Source: Bilabrum cf. latius
Taxonomy: Eukaryota > Bigyra: Bicosoecida > Bigyra > Bicosoecida
NCBI GenBank assembly: GCA_965178125.1
Contig: OZ237746.1
Span: 248,001 to 312,000 of the forward strand
Reading direction: 5' to 3'
Length of the DNA: 64,000 bases
Position 1 is the first letter of the stretch. Each line of letters starts with the position of its first letter. Position numbers and translations under genes: made by a program. This document shows, one piece after another, positions 58,448 to 64,000 of the stretch. The notes under the pieces were generated by a model. It was not told the origin of the DNA, did no database searches, and worked only from the letters and a program-made list of their open reading frames with translations.

Positions 58448-58464
58448 GTTTTTTAATACAAGCC

Positions 58465-58472
58465 TATACTAA
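58465..58472 (+). promoter_or_regulatory. start-proximal TATACTAA motif
   Basis: TATACTAA abutting ATG 58473, a one-base variant of TATAGTAA. Confidence 0.4.
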
Positions 58473-59783
58473 ATGGATAGTTTTTATACACTTAGTGGCG
58501 GAAAAATGAATTCTGGTTTTGTTAAGACGTACATTAGTGTCAAAGAACCAAAGAGTAAAACAACAAGGACATGGAAAAGTGAACATCCTTATTCTAAAGA
58601 AGCCCTTGAAAAAGCAATTAAGTTTGAAGATGGTGTGCGAAGCACCCCCTCTCGGCGCAGTTAGCTGGCGCAACAGCTTAAAGATGGTGTGCGAAGCACC
58701 CCCTCTCGGCGCAGTTAGCTGGCGCAACAGCTTAAAGATGGTGTGGGAACAAAAGGAAAACCAAAAAAGAAATCCTAGAAGAAATCCACACAATCCAACA
58801 CACTTCATTAGTATTTAAAAGATGGTTTGCGAAGCACCCCCTCTCGGCGCAGTTAGCTGGCGCAACAGCTTAAGGGTGGAGTAGTGTATGGGAATTCAAA
58901 CGAAGTCCAGAGAACACTACAGCAATACGGGGATAGAACAATTATAGCTATGAAAGTAATTAGAACCCCCATTAGTGGCGCGATTAATCGGTTGCTTAAC
59001 TGGATTACCCTTGGAAAAATGAAAAAGTTAAAAAATAAACACGGATATAATGATTTTTTTCACTTAGCCTTAGAGTTGAACCTTGGAGGTGGAAAAAAGA
59101 TTTATCTTGAGAAGAATGAGAGGGTTAATTTGTCCTCAAGATTTTCCACCAACAAGAAAACACAAACTATGGAAGTAAATATTAATGGAAAACCTTAGAA
59201 AACAGTAAGGGAATTATATGAAACCACTTTACAGAAAATAGGAGAATACAATTTTTATTAGTATCGTGCTTTCTCGTTGAATTGTCAAAAGTTCATTTAG
59301 GATGTTCTACGCACAAATGGGTTTTTGACACCACCCTTAAACCAATTTATTATGTAGGATGTAGAGAGTATTGCTAAGAACGTATCGGGATTTACTAAGA
59401 GAGTGGCTAATGCTGCTACTGATGTGGCTGGGTATTTTTCCAAATGGTTCGGGAGAGGTTTAGATGATTTACCGGAAGATGTAAGAAACGCTTTAAGAAA
59501 AAATTAGGAAAAGCATAAGTAGAACACAGAAAGGGATTTTGGACAAGATTTTAAGGAAGGTTGGGATTTAGCAACTAAAACAGTTGGAAGACCAATTATG
59601 AAAGAAATCCATTCGCATACGAATGACCCAGTATCGGGTATGTATCTGGAAATATTTGGAGGTCAATGTCAGTGTGAAACAAAACGTTCAAGAGTTATGA
59701 AAATGGCGTCCATTTTAAGAGGAAAAGGAATATCCAAGAAGACAGCACTTAAGTAGGCTTGGAAAATGTTTGCGTATGATTAA
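58473..59783 (+). CDS. multidomain virion protein with LRAT/NlpC-P60-like domain
   Basis: 436 aa with UAG as Gln; UAA stop. The N-terminus has an adenain-type site (LSGG, residues 7-10). Three 18-residue basic repeats (DGVRSTPSRRS(Q)LAQQLK and variants) span about residues 53-134, ending in a second LKGG site (133-136). Then a likely LRAT/permuted NlpC-P60 fold: DFFHLALEL (His197), IYLEKNERVNL, and SLNCQKFI (Cys271). The C-terminus has SILRGKGISKKTALK(Q)AWK, shared with the next gene. It may be a precursor whose basic part is released by the viral protease and whose papain-like domain acts on lipids or membranes at entry; the fold is probable, the role inference. Confidence 0.65.
58629..58874 (+). 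repeat. 54-bp coding repeat, three copies
   Basis: Copies at 58629-58682, 58683-58736 and 58821-58874 are almost identical at nucleotide level and each contains one in-frame UAG. Their GC content exceeds that of the surrounding gene. Confidence 0.9.
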
Positions 59784-59795
59784 TTTATGATTGTG

Positions 59796-59803
59796 TATAG
59801 TAA
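59796..59803 (+). promoter_or_regulatory. start-proximal TATAGTAA motif
   Basis: TATAGTAA abutting ATG 59804. Confidence 0.5.
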
Positions 59804-60445
59804 ATGGCGGGTGTTGATGATTATACCGAAGAACAACTACATTTACTGGCTAGTTAGCCACATCAGAGTTTGGGGAAAGACGCTAGACAAGCACTAGCAA
59901 TTTTGAAAGGATTGAGGAAGCACTAGAGTATAGGGGAAAAGTACGCTAATCGTGTATATGTAAACCCTTAGGAAAGGGAAATGATGGAAATGCTCGCCGA
60001 AAAGACCGAACAAGAATTTGATACGCTAGGAATTGACAAAGATAGTGATGGTGATTATGACGTGGGTATACTAAAATTCTTATCACCATCACTACACGAG
60101 CAACACGACACAACACTTGATGATTTTAATTAGGCAATTCATAGAAAATATGCGTCAGAACGGAGAGATACTATGCGTGAATTTTTTGATGCTAGAGAGA
60201 AGGGAAATAGTTAGAAAGAACTATTATCATCGAGATAGGCTAGAGTAATGCGAATGGGTGGTGAAGTGCCTGATTGGGGCTCGAACGAAAGAGCGAAGTA
60301 GAGTTTTAAACCACAAAAAACTGGAAAAGGGAGGCGCCGTCGGAAAAACCCAAAAGCAAAACTAGCAATGAAAATCGCTCAGTAGTTAAGAGGTAGAGGA
60401 TATGGGAAAAGTGATGCTCTAAAAATTGCTTGGTAGAATGTATGA
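59804..60445 (+). CDS. candidate basic-tailed virion protein
   Basis: 213 aa with about nine UAGs and a UGA stop. The N-terminal part is acidic and helical; then a Lys/Arg-rich tail (KTGKGRRRRKNPKAK) leads to the C-terminal motif KIAQ(Q)LRGRGYGKSDALKIAW, which matches the end of the upstream gene (KMASILRGKGISKKTALK(Q)AW). The shared tail may target both proteins to the same partner, such as DNA or the protease. Otherwise unrecognised. Confidence 0.6.
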
Positions 60446-60458
60446 CTTAAATCTAACT

Positions 60459-60477
60459 CTATAGTATAATACTATAG
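60459..60477. promoter_or_regulatory. palindromic TATAGTAT promoter motif
   Basis: A 19-bp palindrome with one central base (CTATAGTAT/ATACTATAG) 9 nt before ATG 60487. It contains the TATAGTA motif on both strands. Confidence 0.5.
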
Positions 60478-60486
60478 AATACAAAA

Positions 60487-60759
60487 ATGACACTCAGTCA
60501 TTCAGAAAGAAAAGAACAGGATAAGCTGTATGCCCGTGAATACTACCGGAAAAACAAGGAAAAACTTGGAGAATAGATAAAGTGTTCCTGTGGTGGTGTA
60601 TATAAGAAGTACAATAAATCACATCATTGTAGAACCAAAAAACACCTTGATTGGCTTCAAAAAGAGGAAGACACAAAAAGGGAACAAATTAATATTATGG
60701 ATGAACTTGATAGTTTGCGATAGGAAATTTAGAGACTAAAGGAAAAGCAGACTATTTAA
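60487..60759 (+). CDS. small zinc-finger protein
   Basis: 90 aa: AREYYRKNKEKLGE, then KCSCGGVYKKYNKSHHCRTKKH with two Cys and several His, then a Glu/Lys-rich coiled coil; three UAGs, UAA stop. It belongs to the same family as the 41566 protein of element 1. It converges with the polymerase gene. Likely nucleic-acid binding. Confidence 0.68.
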
Positions 60760-60814
60760 TTCAATCTTTTCTAAAAATTTTCATGCCGTTCCGCCGGCAA
60801 ACTGCGGTGTTTGG

Positions 60815-62656
60815 TCAATCTTTTTTAAAAAGTTTCTTCTTACTGTGAATAATTTGACATTCACCTGATTGCTCCAACTTCATACCCCCAAGGTTCGTTG
60901 ATAACTTTAGAGGTAATTCTTTCTCACTAATGAAACCATCCGTGTTGACATAGTGAATGTTTTCAAGATATGGCTCAATCATTTTGGACAATTTACTTCG
61001 TCCAAGTCCAGTCAGAAAGGGGCCCATTCTTGCGTAGGCTGTTTTGTAATCGTACTCTTCGTCATATAGTATACCCGATACAAGTCGTCCAGATGCTTTA
61101 GGATACGCGTTCTTTAATTGTCTAAAATTCATACAATCACCATCTCGGAGTGTTTTTGTGATTGTGTTTTTCTAACATAGAGAACCCCAAATATTATTTA
61201 GTATCTCCTTCGCACACTTCAATCCCTATTTTTTATAACCGTACAATCGCTCAATCATCGTTTTGAACAGTCCATTTGCCTTCACCCTTGTTGTCTCATC
61301 GTAAAGTAAAGCGTTGGCTTCACCGTCTTCAATCAGAGACACCTAAGCGCCCGTCTCAATCGCTCGGTTAATGTCATATTGGGTATAATAATTGTTTTTT
61401 CTTTTTTGTACCAATTTAGAATTGATATTTTCAATATGTACCCTAAAAATGCCGTACGGATAGAAACCACTTGAAGGTACTTCAAATTTTACGAACTTAC
61501 CCCTTCTAACCGGAAATGTAAATGTACCCTTCATAATACTTGGATAAAATGAGTTAATATCGTACTGGTATGCGTTTTTTAATGTAGTATTCTTGTTTGC
61601 CCAATTCAATCCACCACCCGAGGCTTTAGAAATCCATAGTGCTTCAACTTGGTCAATCGGGTCGGCAGGGTAAAGTTTGGAAAACTTACTGAAATACGAC
61701 TTTACAAATAGGGATGTTCTAAACATAAATCGTGATAAATCCATATATCCACCCGTCTCCTTCGCTAATGCCCTTACATTTTTCATCCGTTCTTCGTGTT
61801 TTGTTCTTAGTTCTTCCTTGGACTTGACTTCAAAGATGAATTTATCCTTGGAAACTGATGTAATGCCTTCTGATTGATACTCACGGTCTCCATCAAATAG
61901 TAAATAAGAATTCTCGGATTGATACAAGCGGGTAATTAGCGTACACGGTTCTTTAGACGGCGGTGTAAATAATTCTTTCTAACTAATGGGGGGAACATAC
62001 TTGTAATGCCCATTTGTTAATGAAACAGTTAGAAGACGGTCAAAATGAGTTTTTCCAGATGTGTATTCAAAGTCGCCTACAACATGAATGCGTACTTGAA
62101 GTTCGTCTTCTATCTCTGGTATTCTTCTGTAATCAACGGGGTCATCACGTCCAATTTTCAAGAGTTCTTTGAGGTCGGACTTCGACAATCTTTTAATAGT
62201 AGTTTTCCATTTGCCTTTTGCGCTCTTTACATTTACCTTACGACCAACTGAAAAAGGAAAAGCCTGTTTTATAGCGTTATATAAACAATCGTTATGTTCG
62301 TCAGCACCGCCTTCTGGTTCTGGCTTTCTAATAAGCAGTAGTTCAAAAGAATTCAATTTTCTATATTCGTCGTCATCGTCGTCTTCGTAGCCCGCCCATA
62401 AACTATCTTGATTTTCTAAATCATCTGTAGTAATCCAAGTGCTTCGTGTTCGCCAACCTGTATCTTGGTAATTGATATTCACCTTAAATTTAAAGTCATC
62501 AAACGGATTTTCACCACCATCGTCGTAATCACGAATAAATTCCAAGACATTTTTTACGGTGATAAGGTCCTCGCTCTCAAATCGCATACTCCATATTGGT
62601 TTCCCATTAAGACGCAATTTGGTTCTTTGGGGTTCCGTAAAATCGATTTCGGGCAT
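60815..62656 (-). CDS. B-family DNA polymerase (element 2)
   Basis: 613 aa. Motif A is YQYDINSFYPSIM (Asp366), motif B KCAKEILNNIWGSLC followed by UAG where polinton polymerases usually have Gln or Glu, and motif C HYVNTDGF (Asp573). No proofreading exonuclease motifs are visible. The N-terminal part has a D-x-C-L-Y-N block (about residue 120) that recalls OTU-type Cys boxes; this is only a resemblance. UAGs at about 61979, 61343, 61237 and 61173 are in frame; the stop is UGA. The start follows ACTATAGA on the minus strand. It replicates the viral genome. Confidence 0.85.
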
Positions 62657-62713
62657 TCTATAGTATCTATTATATTATAGAATACGATAATTATTCTTAA
62701 GGTACGAACTCAC

Positions 62714-64000
62714 TCACTTCTCAATTTTACAGAGGAATTTGGAAAGTTTTCCTTTTTTGTTCTTTGGTGGGTTCTCTTTTATCCATTTTTGAATAGCGAT
62801 GCTATTCTCAACACTCAGCTGTTTCTGGATTTTCTTATGGACTTGTTCCGTCGGTGTAATCTCCTTTTCTAATTCCAACTATTCAATCGTTTCCTACTGC
62901 TATGCGACTTGTTTCTGTAGTTCTCTAATCTACTCTCGAAGAACATCTACCTCGGATTTTGCTTTTTCCATCTCAGCAGAATGACGAAGTGCCTAAAATT
63001 TAGATTGGAAGCCTTTTAGTAAGTCTGCGTGTTTCACATTAAATTCTTGTTTTCTCTATTTGTTCATCGTTGAATGAACACCTACCTCTGACAATAGTGT
63101 TTTAATCATAGGTGTACCAAGGTTCTTCACTCTACCGTTCAGTTCCTGCTTTAGATAATTGCGGAATTCCAAGACTGTCATTTTAAAATCTCTGCCTTCG
63201 TCCAGCCACTCTTCTTTTAGAATTTTTAAAACCGGATGTGCGCCATCAAGAATTCCTTTGTAAAAATTCTTTGATTTTGGTGCGAATTGTCCTGTAAAGT
63301 CTGGTGATTTATCATAGATTTCAACCAATAACATATAAAATGCCTTAGCCACTTCTGGATTTTCTGTAAAACGTTTTAGTGTTGTAAAGTATTCTTTGTC
63401 TCCTTTCTTTGATGTATTCACATCCAAAACACAATATCTACGGATTTCCTCGGTGATTTTGATTGGACTATCATTCGTATCAATAATTAGATTGAATGTA
63501 TTCGGACGACTTTCGGATTTGACAAACTTCTCATTACAGGAAAAGTGTTTTTCCGTAATAAGATTTCTTAGTGTTGCCTACATGGCGTCCCAAATAGTTG
63601 GCGAGGCTTTTGGAATTTCATTAAAATTGACTAATAGTTTCCCGTCCAGAATTGAGTTGAAGGCGTCGGGTTGAAGCATCTTGTGTGTAAGCGTCTATAG
63701 TGTAAGGGTATATCCGAGTAGTTTTCTCATAAGGAAGGTAATAATCATCGATTTACCAGTTCCTTGTGGAGATTTCAAATATAGTGCTGTTCCCAACTTC
63801 TTTCCGCCCACAATAACGTGAGCCAACCATTTCATCACAAAATCACACTATTCTTTGTCTTCTGAAGTCCACACCTTCTGGATATGTTCATAAATCATAG
63901 TCGCGCCTGCTTTTGCGTCTTCGGATAAATCCTCTATGTTTCCACAGTTTTCCCGTGTAAGTATAGGTGAACCCATAACGTTAATTGTTTGATTGTCGTA
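62714..64000 (-). CDS. superfamily 3 (D5-like) helicase, partial
   Basis: The C-terminal 428 residues are in the window and the N-terminus lies beyond 64000. Walker A is LKSPQGTGKSM, then a Walker B-like GKLLVNFNE, then FNLIIDTNDSPIKI (sensor/motif C) and EIRRYCVLDV, the usual SF3 order. A Glu/Gln-rich coiled coil follows, with several UAGs, and the stop is UGA 62714-62716. SF3 helicases unwind viral DNA and are often fused to a primase at the missing N-terminus. The same strand and 57-bp gap suggest coexpression with the polymerase. Confidence 0.85.

Larger units (their letters stand above)
49190..64000. mobile_element. endogenous polinton-like virus 2 (right end beyond window)
   Basis: Holds the PLV core set: protease, packaging ATPase, penton-like protein, MCP, B-family polymerase and SF3 helicase, in mostly intact frames when UAG is Gln. 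The left boundary is uncertain; 49190-50600 is a repeat-rich, gene-free stretch that could be its terminal region. No right terminus is in the window. Confidence 0.75.

Noticed and set aside
31470-64000. A single giant-virus insertion
   Set aside because: Two MCPs, two PolBs and two helicase types are better explained by two adjacent PLV-sized elements.
1-64000. A tRNA-Gln with CUA anticodon in the window
   Set aside because: I looked for tRNA-like T-loop strings and found none that fold into a cloverleaf; it must lie elsewhere.

Overview
The window joins a GC-rich stretch of a eukaryotic nuclear genome (about 1-31,470) to AT-rich virus-derived DNA (about 31,470-64,000). I cannot place the organism to species. 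It makes lysine by the diaminopimelate route, has spliceosomal GT-AG introns and carries polinton-like virus (PLV) genes, which suits an alga or other protist rather than an animal or fungus.

The key to reading the window is the genetic code: UAG is sense and means glutamine, while UAA and UGA are the stops. The kinesin P-loop AYG(Q)TGTGKT has UAG at its invariant Gln (8301-8303). Two nearly identical paralogs have CAG in one (12227-12229) and UAG in the other (18818-18820) at the same codon. Alignments of the viral genes agree. Read this way, dozens of apparent fragments fuse into a few long genes, in host, virus and retroelement alike.

Host part: a gene with a duplicated unknown domain and a Q/H-rich tail (38-2355, +); a bifunctional aspartate kinase-diaminopimelate decarboxylase (2599-7182, -); a kinesin with a C-terminal WW domain (7931-11156, +, one intron); and three tandem paralogs on the minus strand (11657-17488, 18248-25678, 26725-31065), each a degenerate kinase-like N-terminus followed by many armadillo-type repeats.

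Viral part: element 1 (about 31.47-49.19 kb) has a primase-helicase, small zinc-finger proteins, a B-family DNA polymerase and a major capsid protein (MCP) lacking its N-terminus. No packaging ATPase, protease or penton is seen, so it is probably truncated. Its primase-helicase gene is split by a 5.4-kb PAT-like DIRS retrotransposon (35,660-41,082) with A1-ORFs-B1-A2-B2 split direct repeats, and a solo A repeat lies at 44,963-45,137. Element 2 (about 49.19 kb to beyond the right edge) has the core PLV morphogenesis set: adenain/Ulp1-like protease, packaging ATPase, penton-like protein, MCP and several virion-protein candidates, plus a B-family polymerase and an SF3 helicase cut by the window end.

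System-level signals beyond the gene list are: dense use of the host's deviant code by the viruses; (M/I/L)xGG maturation-cleavage sites in candidate virion proteins alongside an adenain-like protease; a start-codon-proximal TATAGTA motif before most element 2 genes; and a ~130-bp intergenic module present three times in element 1 with a conserved potential hairpin.
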